Of a stretch of DNA of 64,000 nt, positions 45,001 through 52,513 are shown in pieces; within the stretch, counting starts at the first letter, position 1; every line of letters begins with the position of its first letter. The notes under the pieces were generated by a model. The model did not search any database. It worked only from the letters and a program-made list of their open reading frames with translations, and had not been told where the DNA came from. Source of the DNA: Bacteroidota bacterium. GTDB taxonomy: Bacteria > Bacteroidota > Bacteroidia > Chitinophagales > Chitinophagaceae. A program made the position numbers and the translations under genes. The stretch covers positions 1 through 64,000 of the forward strand of contig JAUZOA010000002.1 in NCBI GenBank assembly GCA_030706685.1, read 5' to 3'.

Positions 45001-45894
45001 ACTAATTTTAATTTTACAAACGGGTCTTATAGCTATTATCCCGATTATGACCAGGCGTATGTTGTCAACGCCTATGCAACATCGCCTACAACACCGGTGC
45101 CCGGAACTACCATTAATGACCCGGCTGACCTGGGCGCCATCTATAATTTAGGTATTAATGTTCCTACTGCCGGCACATGGGCGATTATCGTCACGTCTAC
45201 CGGGAATGCTTCTTTTTACAGGAACAATGCCATTGCATCCAATCCCTATCCGTTTACCCTGCCCGGCATTATGTCCATTACCGGGGATGGAGCTGTTGAT
45301 AATACAAATCCCAATCTCTACCAGCAATATTATTATTTCTTCTATGATATAAATGTGAAAACAGGAAGCTGCCCTTCGAACAGGGTGGCGATCACTCCTA
45401 CTACAGTAACGACACCAGTTATCTCGATCAACGGAAACCTATTAACGAGTACCAGCGCTACCAGTTACCAGTGGTATCTTAATGGTGTTATTATACCCGG
45501 AGCCACCAGCCAGAGTTATACTGCGACCGCCTCCGGCAGTTATATTGTACAGGTTTCGGATGCCACAGGCTTATGCTCACTACAATCCAATAGCGTTAAT
45601 TTTAGCCTGACTGCAGTCACCAATGTTGATCCTTCCGAGATCGGGCTGATCGTTTCACCTAACCCGACGACAAACGGGCAGTTTAACCTGCAATTGGAAA
45701 CACGTACAAGAGCCAACCTGTATATTTCATTGGTAAATACTCTCGGTCAGAAAGTCTACCAGTACGATATCCCGGATTTTAGCGGCCGTTTATCGCAACT
45801 CATCAGCCCGGCCAGGCTACCGGCAGGCCTTTATTATCTCCAGGTGCAACACGATAAGAAAATGTATGTAAAGAAAATAGTTGTTTCACAATAG
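42097..45894 (+). CDS. Secreted subtilase (S8) with GEVED, Ig-like and T9SS type A domains
   Basis: 1265 residues from ATG 42097 (MRNFIVRVLPALIAVSIFFPSFSQ signal peptide), the upstream in-frame start at 42046 being unlikely. Catalytic residues: Asp127 (LAIWDGGKV), His154 (EDHSTHVAG), Ser378 (GTSMATPNAAG). A proprotein-convertase-like domain follows, then a GEVED domain (VYIDANNDGDFDDAGENIA and KGETQDYRV), a CARDB-like repeat, an Ig-like module (SYQWYLNGVIIPGATSQSY) and a type A sorting end (VSPNPTTNGQFNLQLET to PAGLYYLQVQHDKKMYVKKI). It is a second surface protease distinct from that at 32-38 kb. Confidence 0.93.
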   Translation: MRNFIVRVLPALIAVSIFFPSFSQTRTNTDILKQAAAIQATKEKKVEQQLQTLVSQKGWDKVKRDNHGNIAILVGVDDFGMPQYLITENNILAAATIGTSALWPGGSTGLNLSGSSAILKDKLAIWDGGKVRSTHVELAGRVVQRDNSPTIEDHSTHVAGTLIAAGVNPLAKGMSFGEQELVAYDFNNHLSEMLTEAPNLLISNHSYGSIAGWYHNDAQNRDEFWGQSGANEDYKFGYYSSEAQVFDSIAYNAPYYLIVKSAGNNRNENGPSVGSPYWRYDANGVMSNAGNRPAGISNNDSYDIIPTYGTAKNILVIGAVNPLPSGYSKPSDVVLASFSSWGPTDDGRIKPDVVADGVNLLSSIGTADNAYDTYSGTSMATPNAAGSLLLLQEYYSRLHAGAFMRSATLRGLVIHTADEAGASPGPDYQNGWGLIDMKKAAAVITANNTTDIMQENSLDNAGNASYSLPVIASGNGTISATICWTDPKGAVEPVATALNNPTPKLINDLDIVIKKGATVYHPWVLTPSNPGAPATTGDNVLDNVEKVELPDVVPGDTYTIQITHKGTLARGQQAYSLIASGVGGHAYCTSGPTSTGGARIDSVSFANIQNKNVAGCTSYSNFTGLTASLQPGQTIPIFIALNSCDASAVDKIVKVYIDANNDGDFDDAGENIATSTVINGNGNYSGSITVPAGLTPGKYTLLRIVMEETSTAANVSPCGTYTKGETQDYRVLISAPSRDVGITGLVSPLAADCGSGVQYVTVRIRNFGTADTRNIALSTVISQGSTIITTLTHTFIDTIFAGTEATYTYQTPFISVPGATYTFTSNTSLAGDQDPSNDQNIATVTINPNGANPAGTAVVCGNSALLTVNPVTSDIYTWYTSSTATSPIAYGSNSTTSTIAPAYYVERNDNNLHIGPTDKLAFPSGSYLQFGTNTQLRTIFTTEIPLTIETARLYIGQAGTITLLLRKITNFNFTNGSYSYYPDYDQAYVVNAYATSPTTPVPGTTINDPADLGAIYNLGINVPTAGTWAIIVTSTGNASFYRNNAIASNPYPFTLPGIMSITGDGAVDNTNPNLYQQYYYFFYDINVKTGSCPSNRVAITPTTVTTPVISINGNLLTSTSATSYQWYLNGVIIPGATSQSYTATASGSYIVQVSDATGLCSLQSNSVNFSLTAVTNVDPSEIGLIVSPNPTTNGQFNLQLETRTRANLYISLVNTLGQKVYQYDIPDFSGRLSQLISPARLPAGLYYLQVQHDKKMYVKKIVVSQ

Positions 45895-45900
45895 GAGAAA

Positions 45901-45976
45901 TTTCTCGCAGCGGCTCGAAGTCGCAAAGAATAAAGAGATGTCTTCAAACTTTACGTCTTCGAGCCATTGCGAGAAA
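45901..45976. repeat. 20-base inverted repeat after the subtilase gene
   Basis: TTTCTCGCAGCGGCTCGAAG and CTTCGAGCCATTGCGAGAAA match as inverted arms with two mismatches and a 36-base spacer. It starts 7 bases after the stop at 45894 and may end transcription or be a small repeat element. Confidence 0.65.
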
Positions 45977-46017
45977 CCATTTTTTGGAAAATGATTTCCT
46001 CTTATGTCTAAAAATAC

Positions 46018-46041
46018 AAAGACCCCGTTACCGGAGCCTTT
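46018..46041 (-). terminator. Terminator of the small secreted gene at 46066
   Basis: AAAGACCCCG pairs with CGGAGCCTTT (two wobbles/mismatches). On the minus strand it runs into TTTGTATTTTT. Confidence 0.6.
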
Positions 46042-46065
46042 GCATACAATCGAAACGTCCTGTTA

Positions 46066-46395
46066 CTATTTTTGAAGAATGATCTCTCCTATGTTCAATA
46101 CCTTGTTTTGCTTTACTTCAAGATTGCCAAGTAAAATATTTTTATAGGGCGGTTTTGCACTGACCATCAGCGTATAGGTTCCCGGTCGGGTCTGCAGGGA
46201 AAAATTACCCCATAATATGGTTGTTTTCAGGGTATCTTTTGCCGAAATGATCCAGGCAGCTTCGGCCGCTTCGGAGGGAGATACTTTTCCTGTAATGGAA
46301 GATTGCTGAAACATTGAATATCGTTGTAAGCGAAAGGTCAGGGGATTACCGATAACTGTGGATGCGATCACACAGGCAAGAATTCCTTTTTTCAT
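46066..46395 (-). CDS. Small secreted carboxypeptidase-regulatory-like protein
   Basis: 109 residues from the ATG at 46395 (MKKGILACVIASTVIG, signal peptide); an upstream ATG at 46422 is in frame. ITGKVSPSEAAEAAWIISAK, TRPGTYTLMVSAKPPYKNI and VLNIGEIILQK fit a single CarboxypepD_reg-like domain: opening strand, PGxYxL turn and closing strand. It has its own terminator. Function unknown; possibly a surface adaptor like the longer protein at 41514. Confidence 0.65.
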   Translation of the reverse strand: MKKGILACVIASTVIGNPLTFRLQRYSMFQQSSITGKVSPSEAAEAAWIISAKDTLKTTILWGNFSLQTRPGTYTLMVSAKPPYKNILLGNLEVKQNKVLNIGEIILQK

Positions 46396-46628
46396 AACCC
46401 GGTGTTTCAATAAAAATTTCAACTACTATGCCAAGCCCCTTTTTTGTGGATAATTACGCTATGGATGGAGCGGTAGTGTATCGGTTTGCCCGGAAGACGA
46501 TAAGAAAAAACGACTTGCCAATCAAAATTTACCGTCTCACCGGCTATTTCCAAACTGGGACACCACTGATTGAGCGTAACTTGCCCCATTAAATCACAGT
46601 TTTGTAAATTACCGGCTAAATTAGCTGC

Positions 46629-47351
46629 ATGGCTCTTCAACCCTGGCGCAAAGGCAAAGTGATTCGCATTGATGATCACACTTCTAATGTCAAAAGATTC
46701 TGGATAGAAGTTCCTGACACATCCTCCTTTGATTTCATACCCGGACAATTTGTTACGCTTGATCTGCCCATTCATGAAAAAGTGAATAAGCGCCTGAGAA
46801 GTTATTCCATTGCCAGCTGGCCGGATAACAACAATGTTTTCGAGCTGATCATTGTCTTATTGGAAGGTGGTATCGGTACCAAATACCTGTTCGACCATGT
46901 GACTGTTGGCAGCGAACTTTCTTTTCGCGGACCACAGGGAGTATTTACGCTGAAAGAGGAGGATTTGCAAAAAGATATTTTTCTTATTTGTACGGGTACC
47001 GGCATAGCGCCCTTCAGGAGCATGGCACATTATATTAAAATAAATAATATTCCTCATAAGAATATTTACCTGCTTTTTGGTACGCGAACCCGGAAGGACC
47101 TGTTATATTATGAAGAATTATCACAGTTGCAAAAAGATATGCCCGGTTTTTATTATCATCCCACCCTTTCGCGGGAAGACTGGGATGGCCGCCGGGGTTA
47201 TCTCCATACCATTTACGAGGAACTTTGCGAAGAAAAGCAACCAGCGAGCTTTTTTCTCTGCGGCTGGAAGAACATGATTGATGAGGCCAAAAAAAGAATC
47301 CTTGAAATGGGCTATGATAAAAAATCAATTCACCAGGAATTATACGGCTAA
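46629..47351 (+). CDS. Ferredoxin--NAD(P)+ reductase-type flavoprotein
   Basis: 240 residues. The FAD domain (about 1-95) has FIPGQFVTLDLP and KRLRSYSIASWPD, the R-x-Y-S/T FAD signature; GIGTKYLFDHV lies near the cofactor. The NAD(P) domain has FLICTGTGIAPFRSM and YLLFGTRTRKDLLYY, then FFLCGWKNMIDEAKK. The family includes FNR, flavodoxin and phenol hydroxylase reductases; there is no ferredoxin domain here. It ends about 120 bases before nuoA in the same direction and may supply or draw electrons at the complex I/ferredoxin level. Confidence 0.9.
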   Translation: MALQPWRKGKVIRIDDHTSNVKRFWIEVPDTSSFDFIPGQFVTLDLPIHEKVNKRLRSYSIASWPDNNNVFELIIVLLEGGIGTKYLFDHVTVGSELSFRGPQGVFTLKEEDLQKDIFLICTGTGIAPFRSMAHYIKINNIPHKNIYLLFGTRTRKDLLYYEELSQLQKDMPGFYYHPTLSREDWDGRRGYLHTIYEELCEEKQPASFFLCGWKNMIDEAKKRILEMGYDKKSIHQELYG

Positions 47352-47468
47352 AAAAGGCTGAACTGGAAATGGGTATATAAAATTATGACATTTGGCAGCG
47401 CAGACGTTGATATCTGTCATGAAGGACTTTAACGCAATGTTGCTATATTCGTGCAAATCAATTTTTCT

Positions 47469-47819
47469 ATGGGTGCCTCCTCACTCATTGTTTTAATGAT
47501 CGCCGCCATTGCTTTCTCCGGCATTGCTATGCTTATTTCAAAGTTTGTTCTAAAAGCAACAAAGAATAAACAAAAAGGAGAGCCTTATGAGTGCGGCATT
47601 CCGACACAAGGACCAAGCTGGATCCAGTTTAATGTAGGTTACTATCTTTTCGCCCTCATCTTCCTCATCTTTGATGTGGAACTGATTTTTTTATATCCCT
47701 GGGCCGTTGTAGTAAAAAGCGTAGGATGGCTGGCATTAATAGAAATTATTATTTTCTTTTTTATTCTCTTTATGGGATTTTTATACGCCCATAAAAAAGG
47801 CGCGCTGAAATGGCAGTAA
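47469..47819 (+). CDS. nuoA: NADH-quinone oxidoreductase subunit A
   Basis: 116 residues from ATG 47469 (MGASSLIVLM); an in-frame GTG at 47451 is an alternative. Three transmembrane helices. The conserved loop EPYECGIPTQGPSWIQFNVGYYLFALIFLIFDVE is complete, including the Cys of the deactivation loop. It begins the operon nuoABCD-X-HIJKLMN. A loose -7 match, TATATTCG, lies just before the GTG. Confidence 0.96.
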   Translation: MGASSLIVLMIAAIAFSGIAMLISKFVLKATKNKQKGEPYECGIPTQGPSWIQFNVGYYLFALIFLIFDVELIFLYPWAVVVKSVGWLALIEIIIFFFILFMGFLYAHKKGALKWQ

Positions 47820-47849
47820 GAAGCGCGAAATAAGAAATACGAAGTACGA

Positions 47850-48440
47850 ATGACCGAAAGATCAGACAATATTGACTCTTCAAAAGACTCCTCCACCGGC
47901 GAAGGCTTGGAGGGGGCCTCGTTTCCGGGAGAAGTACATCCCATCCCTTCCGGCGCAGTAGTGTTAAGCAAATTAGATGATGTGATCAACTGGGCACGCA
48001 GCAATTCCTTGTGGCCGCTCGTGTTTGGTACGAGTTGCTGCGCTATCGAAATGATGAGTACCGCCTCTGCAAAATATGACTGGTCAAGGTTCGGTTTTGA
48101 AGTAGCAAGAGCTACGCCGCGGCAGGCAGACGTAATTATCATAGCCGGAACGATCGTAAATAAAATGGCCCCCGTATTGAAAAGATTATACGACCAGATG
48201 GCCGACCCGAAATACGTGATCGCGATGGGCGCTTGTGCAACCAGCGGCGGCCCCTTTTTCTATAATACTTATTCCGTAGTGAAAGGCGCAGACCATGTAA
48301 TACCGGTAGATGTTTATGTCGCCGGTTGCCCGCCCCGGCCCGAAGCTTTATTAAACGCCATGATCGGCTTACAGGAAAAAATAAAAAGCGGGCTGACAAG
48401 AGAACAAATGAAAATGCAAAAGCCCGAACAAAGTTTCTGA
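47850..48440 (+). CDS. nuoB: NADH-quinone oxidoreductase subunit B
   Basis: 196 residues. It holds cluster N2, the [4Fe-4S] that reduces quinone: TSCCAIEMM (tandem Cys), [10 protein letters not shown] and [11 protein letters not shown] supply the four Cys. Residues about 13-24 ([12 protein letters not shown]) are specified by a palindromic element between the start and the conserved [20 protein letters not shown]. The stop overlaps the nuoC start (TGATG), so translation is coupled. Confidence 0.96.
   Translation: MTERSDNIDSSKDSSTGEGLEGASFPGEVHPIPSGAVVLSKLDDVINWARSNSLWPLVFGTSCCAIEMMSTASAKYDWSRFGFEVARATPRQADVIIIAGTIVNKMAPVLKRLYDQMADPKYVIAMGACATSGGPFFYNTYSVVKGADHVIPVDVYVAGCPPRPEALLNAMIGLQEKIKSGLTREQMKMQKPEQSF
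47888..47918 (+). repeat. Palindromic element, copy F, inside nuoB
   Basis: CTCCTCCACCGGCGAAGG followed by CTTGGAGGGGGCC. In frame: [10 protein letters not shown]. Confidence 0.7.
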
Positions 48441-48898
48441 TGACCAAAGAAGAATTGAAAATAAAATTAACAGAACGGCTGCCTGCCGCCAGCTTTGATG
48501 AAAGCGGTGAATGGCTGAATATGATAATACCTCCCGGCAATTTATTACAGGCAGCGCAATTGTTAAGGAATGATCCCGCCCTGAACTTTGATTATCTTTT
48601 TTGCCAGACCTGCGTGGATTTTAAAACCAACCTGACAATGGTTTACCATTTAACCTCCACGGATCATCGCCAGCCGGTAGTGGTAAAAGTGCAGTTGGAT
48701 CGCAATAAACCTGAAATAGAAACAGTATCGCATATATGGAGAACGGCCGAATTTCATGAAAGAGAAGTATATGAAATGTTCGGTGTGAATTTCCTGAATC
48801 ACCCCGATCTCCGCTTATTGATATTGCCCGATGGATGGGAAGGAAAGAATCCGATGCGAAAAGATTTTGAAGACCCGGTGAACATGATAAAATTATGA
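48440..48898 (+). CDS. nuoC: NADH-quinone oxidoreductase subunit C
   Basis: 152 residues from ATG 48440, which overlaps the nuoB stop by one base; a longer in-frame start at 48326 would lie inside nuoB. The 30 kDa signature HIWRTAEFHEREVYEMFGV and LLILPDGWEGKNPMRKDF are present, as in the connecting module of complex I. A 162-base gap then precedes nuoD, mostly filled by a repeat. Confidence 0.95.
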   Translation: MTKEELKIKLTERLPAASFDESGEWLNMIIPPGNLLQAAQLLRNDPALNFDYLFCQTCVDFKTNLTMVYHLTSTDHRQPVVVKVQLDRNKPEIETVSHIWRTAEFHEREVYEMFGVNFLNHPDLRLLILPDGWEGKNPMRKDFEDPVNMIKL

Positions 48899-48926
48899 TC
48901 CCCCGGCGGGTTTGCGGGAAACCGAT

Positions 48927-49066
48927 TTAGTTGGAAGTATTGAATTATTTTGAAGTCGCAGACTTGTGCTGAATAAAGATCAAAAGTTGAATGGGAAGTT
49001 AATTAGTTCATTAAAGATATACCGCACCGCTCCTTCTCCAGTTGGAGAAGGAGGTGGAGGATGAGG
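48927..49066 (+). repeat. Intra-operon direct repeat, copy 1 (nuoC-nuoD gap)
   Basis: About 140 bases that recur at 52366-52503. The best part starts TCGCAGACTTGTG, contains AAGTTAATTAGTTCATTAAA, and ends in palindromic copy G. About 90% identical over the last 110 bases by eye. Confidence 0.75.
49030..49066 (+). repeat. Palindromic element, copy G, containing the nuoD start
   Basis: CTCCTTCTCC, AGTT, GGAGAAGGAG, then GTGGAGGATGAGG. The ATG inside this tail (49061) is the first possible nuoD start, with GGAGG just before it. Confidence 0.7.
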
Positions 49067-50233
49067 TCTATGTACAGAGAAACCCAAATAATTAAGGACG
49101 CTTCGCAAGTCTCCCCCACCGGGGGAGATTTAGAGGGGGCCAATTTTGATGATATGGTCATCAACGTAGGTCCCCAGCACCCCGCCACACATGGTGTGCT
49201 CCATCTCGTCATGACATTAAATGGCGAAACGATAAAAAAGATTGAGCCTCACCTTGGATATATTCACCGCTCTATAGAAAAAATGTGCGAGAGCCTGACT
49301 TATCGCCAGTTTATTTATGTGACCAGCAAGATGGATTATCTCTCTTCTCACATGAATAATCACTGCTGCGCGATGTGCGTGGAGAAGGGATTACAAATAG
49401 AAATACCTCCCCGTGCCCAGGTAATCAGGGTATTAATGGATGAATTGACAAGGCTCGCTTCACACCAGCTATGGTGGGGAGCCATGGCCATGGATGTAGG
49501 TGCGCTCACTCCTTTCTTTCTTGCTTTCCGCGAAAGGGAAATGATCAATGATATCATGGAAGAAACCTGCGGCACAAGACTGACAATGAACTATATGGTG
49601 CCCGGCGGTGTAATGGCTGACCTGCACCCGAACTTTCATAAAAGAGTAAAAGACTTCATTACTCATTTTAAAAATAAGATCGGCGAATACGATGAATTGG
49701 TAACAGGGAACGTGATCTTCCAGAACCGCACAAAGGGCATTGGGTATATTTCAAAAGAAGATGCTATATCGTATGGCCTGAGCGGTCCTTCAGCAAGGGG
49801 CAGCGGCGTGCAATGTGATATCCGCAAATTATATCCTTACGAAGTCTATGATAAACTGAAATTTGAAGAGATCATAGAAACAGGAGGCGACTCATTCGCA
49901 CGTTATATGGTCCGGATGAAAGAAATGAGGGAATCCCTATCCATTCTCGAACAATTAATAGACAATATTCCTGAAGGTGATTTCCAGGCTAAGACAAAAG
50001 CCGTTTTGAAATTACCCAAGGGAGAATTTTATTCAAGGGTAGAAACAGCCAGGGGCGAATTCGGGGTGTATATCGTCAGTGAAGGAGGAACGACTCCGTA
50101 CAGGATTAAGTTCCGCTCCCCGGGCTTCAGCAACCTGAGTGCCCTTGATCATATGGCAAGAGGAAGCAAGATCGGTGATATGGTGGCCATGATGGGAACC
50201 CTCGACCTTGTAATTCCGGATATTGACCGATAA
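49061..50233 (+). CDS. nuoD: NADH-quinone oxidoreductase subunit D
   Basis: 390 residues from ATG 49061. The 49 kDa core begins at VINVGPQHPATHGVLHLV; EPHLGYIHRSIEKMCES, GGVMADLHPNF and the C-terminal MMGTLDLVIPDIDR are as expected for the quinone-site subunit. The first 30 residues are unusual: the start codon lies in one palindromic element (copy G) and residues about 16-28 (VSPTGGDLEGAN) are encoded by another (copy H). Alternative starts are 49070 and 49154; the last would skip the repeat-derived part. Confidence 0.95.
   Translation: MRSMYRETQIIKDASQVSPTGGDLEGANFDDMVINVGPQHPATHGVLHLVMTLNGETIKKIEPHLGYIHRSIEKMCESLTYRQFIYVTSKMDYLSSHMNNHCCAMCVEKGLQIEIPPRAQVIRVLMDELTRLASHQLWWGAMAMDVGALTPFFLAFREREMINDIMEETCGTRLTMNYMVPGGVMADLHPNFHKRVKDFITHFKNKIGEYDELVTGNVIFQNRTKGIGYISKEDAISYGLSGPSARGSGVQCDIRKLYPYEVYDKLKFEEIIETGGDSFARYMVRMKEMRESLSILEQLIDNIPEGDFQAKTKAVLKLPKGEFYSRVETARGEFGVYIVSEGGTTPYRIKFRSPGFSNLSALDHMARGSKIGDMVAMMGTLDLVIPDIDR
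49109..49141 (+). repeat. Palindromic element, copy H, inside nuoD
   Basis: GTCTCCCCCACCGGGGGAGA followed by TTTAGAGGGGGCC. In frame: S-P-T-G-G-D-L-E-G-A. Confidence 0.7.
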
Positions 50234-50234
50234 A

Positions 50235-50681
50235 ATGAAAAATATTTATTTATATGTATTGATCAGTGTCGCCATGTTGTTGGGAGTGGCAAGTGTTATA
50301 TTTTTTATTGTAACAGAAAAGACGGCAAAACCGGCACCCTTCGAATTGCCAATGCCAAAACAGGAAAAGTTGACTGAAAAGATCAGGGAATCGGATTCAA
50401 CGGTAACTATTCTCCTGGCGAAGGATGACAAGTTTTATTGTTATCATGGTACTGATAAAAATGCAGGTACAATGCTCCGGCTTAAAGAAATCGGGAGGTT
50501 CTTGTCCGTTGAATTAAAAAAGAGAAATGACATGACAGTGCTCATCAAACCTTCGGCTGAAGCAACGTATAAAAACACTGTGGATATACTGGATCAAATG
50601 ACAACCAATCATGTCCGGAAATATAAAATGGTTCAGCCCTTGGATGAGGATATGGCGTTCATCGAAAACATAAAGAAGTAA
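50235..50681 (+). CDS. ExbD/TolR-like protein lacking the usual membrane aspartate
   Basis: 148 residues from ATG 50235, one base after the nuoD stop. One N-terminal helix (IYLYVLISVAMLLGVASVIFFIV) is followed by a periplasmic domain that reads like Bacteroidota ExbD: TVTILLAKDDKFYCYHG, LKEIGRFLSVELKK, MTVLIKPSAEATYKNTVDIL, DQMTTNHVRKYKMVQ. ExbD uses an Asp in or at the start of the helix to carry protons for TonB; here there is none, and the usual R-x-D-M-x-P-M-V-D segment is missing. It sits where nuoEFG usually lie. Role unknown. Confidence 0.75.
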   Translation: MKNIYLYVLISVAMLLGVASVIFFIVTEKTAKPAPFELPMPKQEKLTEKIRESDSTVTILLAKDDKFYCYHGTDKNAGTMLRLKEIGRFLSVELKKRNDMTVLIKPSAEATYKNTVDILDQMTTNHVRKYKMVQPLDEDMAFIENIKK

Positions 50682-50691
50682 GAAAGTAAAC

Positions 50692-51768
50692 ATGCCGAGT
50701 TTAGAACATATAACAAACATTATTCACGACTGGCTGAACAATACATTCAGTCCCTTTTGGGCTTTATTATTCGAATTTGTTATCGTAGGCACTTGCATTA
50801 TTGGTTTGTTCGCGGTATTAGGGCTCGTACTGATCATGATGGAAAGAAAAGTATCTGCCTGGATGCAATTGCGTCTTGGTCCCAACCGCGTCGGGCCTGT
50901 CGGGATGTTTCAAACTGTAGCGGATACGATTAAACTGATCGTAAAAGAAGGAATGACGCCCAATGGTGCTGATAAGTTCTTATTCAACCTGGCTCCCTTT
51001 ATCGCGATGATCATCGCTATGGTGGTCATGGCCCCGCTGATGTTTGCCAAAGGTTTCCAGATCTGGGATATTAATATAGGCGTACTGTTTTTTGCTTCTG
51101 TTTCATCTGTCTCTGTGATCGGCGTGTTGATGGCAGGCTGGGCGAGCAACAATAAATATTCATTGCTTGGCGCCATACGGAGCGGCGCTCAAATAGTCAG
51201 CTATGAATTATCCGCCGGTTTTGCTATTCTTGCTATTGTTATCCTGACAGGAAGCCTCAGAGTTTCCGATATTATTAATTCGCAGGCCGATGGCTGGTGG
51301 ATATTCAAAGGACATGTTCCCGTATGGATCGCTTTCATCATCTTTCTCGTGGCTGTAACTGCGGAAACAAACCGTGCGCCCTTTGATCTTGCCGAAGCAG
51401 AGTCTGAATTGACTGCCGGCTTCCACACAGAATATTCAGGAATGAAGTTCGCTTTATTCTTCCTCGCGGAGTATGTGAACATATTTGTGGTTTGTGCTGT
51501 TGGCGCTACTTTGTTCCTGGGTGGATGGCAACCTTTGCATTTCGGCACCGGTACAAAATTCAACGAGATCATGGATTATATTCCGTCGAGCTTGTGGTTC
51601 ATCGGTAAGACATTCTTCCTGATCTTTGTGATCATGTGGTTCCGTTGGACCTTTCCGAGATTGCGCATCGACCAGTTATTAAATTTAGAATGGAAATATT
51701 TGTTGCCCATCAGTATGTTTAATTTATTACTGGTAACATTGATTGCGATTATGGGTTGGCATTTTTAA
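50692..51768 (+). CDS. nuoH: NADH-quinone oxidoreductase subunit H
   Basis: 358 residues with eight transmembrane helices. It contains MERKVSAWMQLRLGPNRVGP, then TVADTIKLIVKEGM, the acidic loop AETNRAPFDLAEAESELTAGFHTEYSGMKFALFFLAEY, and FPRLRIDQLL, all diagnostic of the quinone-chamber subunit. It begins 10 bases after the ExbD-like stop. Confidence 0.97.
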   Translation: MPSLEHITNIIHDWLNNTFSPFWALLFEFVIVGTCIIGLFAVLGLVLIMMERKVSAWMQLRLGPNRVGPVGMFQTVADTIKLIVKEGMTPNGADKFLFNLAPFIAMIIAMVVMAPLMFAKGFQIWDINIGVLFFASVSSVSVIGVLMAGWASNNKYSLLGAIRSGAQIVSYELSAGFAILAIVILTGSLRVSDIINSQADGWWIFKGHVPVWIAFIIFLVAVTAETNRAPFDLAEAESELTAGFHTEYSGMKFALFFLAEYVNIFVVCAVGATLFLGGWQPLHFGTGTKFNEIMDYIPSSLWFIGKTFFLIFVIMWFRWTFPRLRIDQLLNLEWKYLLPISMFNLLLVTLIAIMGWHF

Positions 51769-51840
51769 TCACTGGCCCTGAAGGCCTGGTAAAAGTTCTT
51801 ACAAAAGATGACGGTTATAATAGTTGAACTGCTACGATAA

Positions 51841-52320
51841 ATGTTTATAATAAAATACATAAAAGATGTTTTTGGGGGAGTCAAATCCCTGTTGACGGGG
51901 ATGAAGCTGACCGGCCGTTATGCCCTGCATCATCATAAAGAAAAAATCACCCAGCAATACCCGGATAATAAAGATACCCTGGTATTGCCGGAGCGGTTTC
52001 GCGGCGAAGTGGTCTTGATACATGATGAAAACAATGAACATGCCTGCACCGGCTGTACCGCCTGTGAGTTAGCTTGCCCGAACGCGACGATCAAGATCGT
52101 GACCAAATTTGATGTTACACCCGAAGGCAAAAAGAAAAAAGCGCTGGACACATTTGTATATCACCTGGAATTATGTACAATGTGTAACCTGTGTATTGTG
52201 GCTTGCCCCACCGATGCGATTAAAATGGCTAATACATTTGAGCACACGGTATATGACCGGGGCAAATTGACAAAAATTTTAAATAATCCCGGGTCAAAGA
52301 TCAGGGAAGGAGTTGAATAA
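51841..52320 (+). CDS. nuoI: NADH-quinone oxidoreductase subunit I
   Basis: 159 residues. Two [4Fe-4S] ferredoxin motifs: CTGCTACELACP and CTMCNLCIVACPTDAI, the clusters N6a/N6b that feed N2. The N-terminal amphipathic segment docks on the membrane arm. It is separated from nuoH by a 72-base spacer and from nuoJ by a 193-base repeat-filled gap. Confidence 0.95.
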   Translation: MFIIKYIKDVFGGVKSLLTGMKLTGRYALHHHKEKITQQYPDNKDTLVLPERFRGEVVLIHDENNEHACTGCTACELACPNATIKIVTKFDVTPEGKKKKALDTFVYHLELCTMCNLCIVACPTDAIKMANTFEHTVYDRGKLTKILNNPGSKIREGVE

Positions 52321-52321
52321 A

Positions 52322-52350
52322 GCCCCAAACCCCCTAAAGGGGAGTTTAAG
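52322..52350 (-). repeat. Palindromic element, copy I
   Basis: GCCCCAAACCCCCTAAAGGG and then GAGTTTAAG, directly behind the nuoI stop. It contains the CCCCTAAAGGGG dyad. Confidence 0.55.
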
Positions 52351-52365
52351 GTGCACCAGGCAATG

Positions 52366-52503
52366 TTAGTTGAAACATCGAACATAGTAAAATCACAGAC
52401 TTGTGTTGAGTAAAGATTAAAAGTTGAATTGGAAGTTAATTAGTTCATTAAAGATATAAAATACCGCTCCTTCTCCTTAAGGAGAAGGAGGTGGAGAATG
52501 AGG
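52366..52503 (+). repeat. Intra-operon direct repeat, copy 2 (nuoI-nuoJ gap)
   Basis: Second copy of the element at 48927-49066. Shared core TTGGAAGTTAATTAGTTCA or nearly so, ending with palindromic copy J (52467-52503), then TAAAATC before the nuoJ start. Confidence 0.75.
52467..52503 (+). repeat. Palindromic element, copy J
   Basis: CTCCTTCTCC, TTAA, GGAGAAGGAG, then GTGGAGAATGAGG. It lies 10 bases before the nuoJ start; here the ATG in the tail runs straight into a stop. Confidence 0.7.
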
Positions 52504-52513
52504 TAAAATCAAA

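Noticed and set aside
46419-46775. 118-codon minus-strand frame
   Set aside because: It overlaps the start of the well-supported flavin reductase on the other strand; no signal or domain.
48326-48439. Longer nuoC with an upstream start
   Set aside because: It would overlap nuoB by 115 bases; the TGATG overlap at 48438-48442 is the normal coupling.
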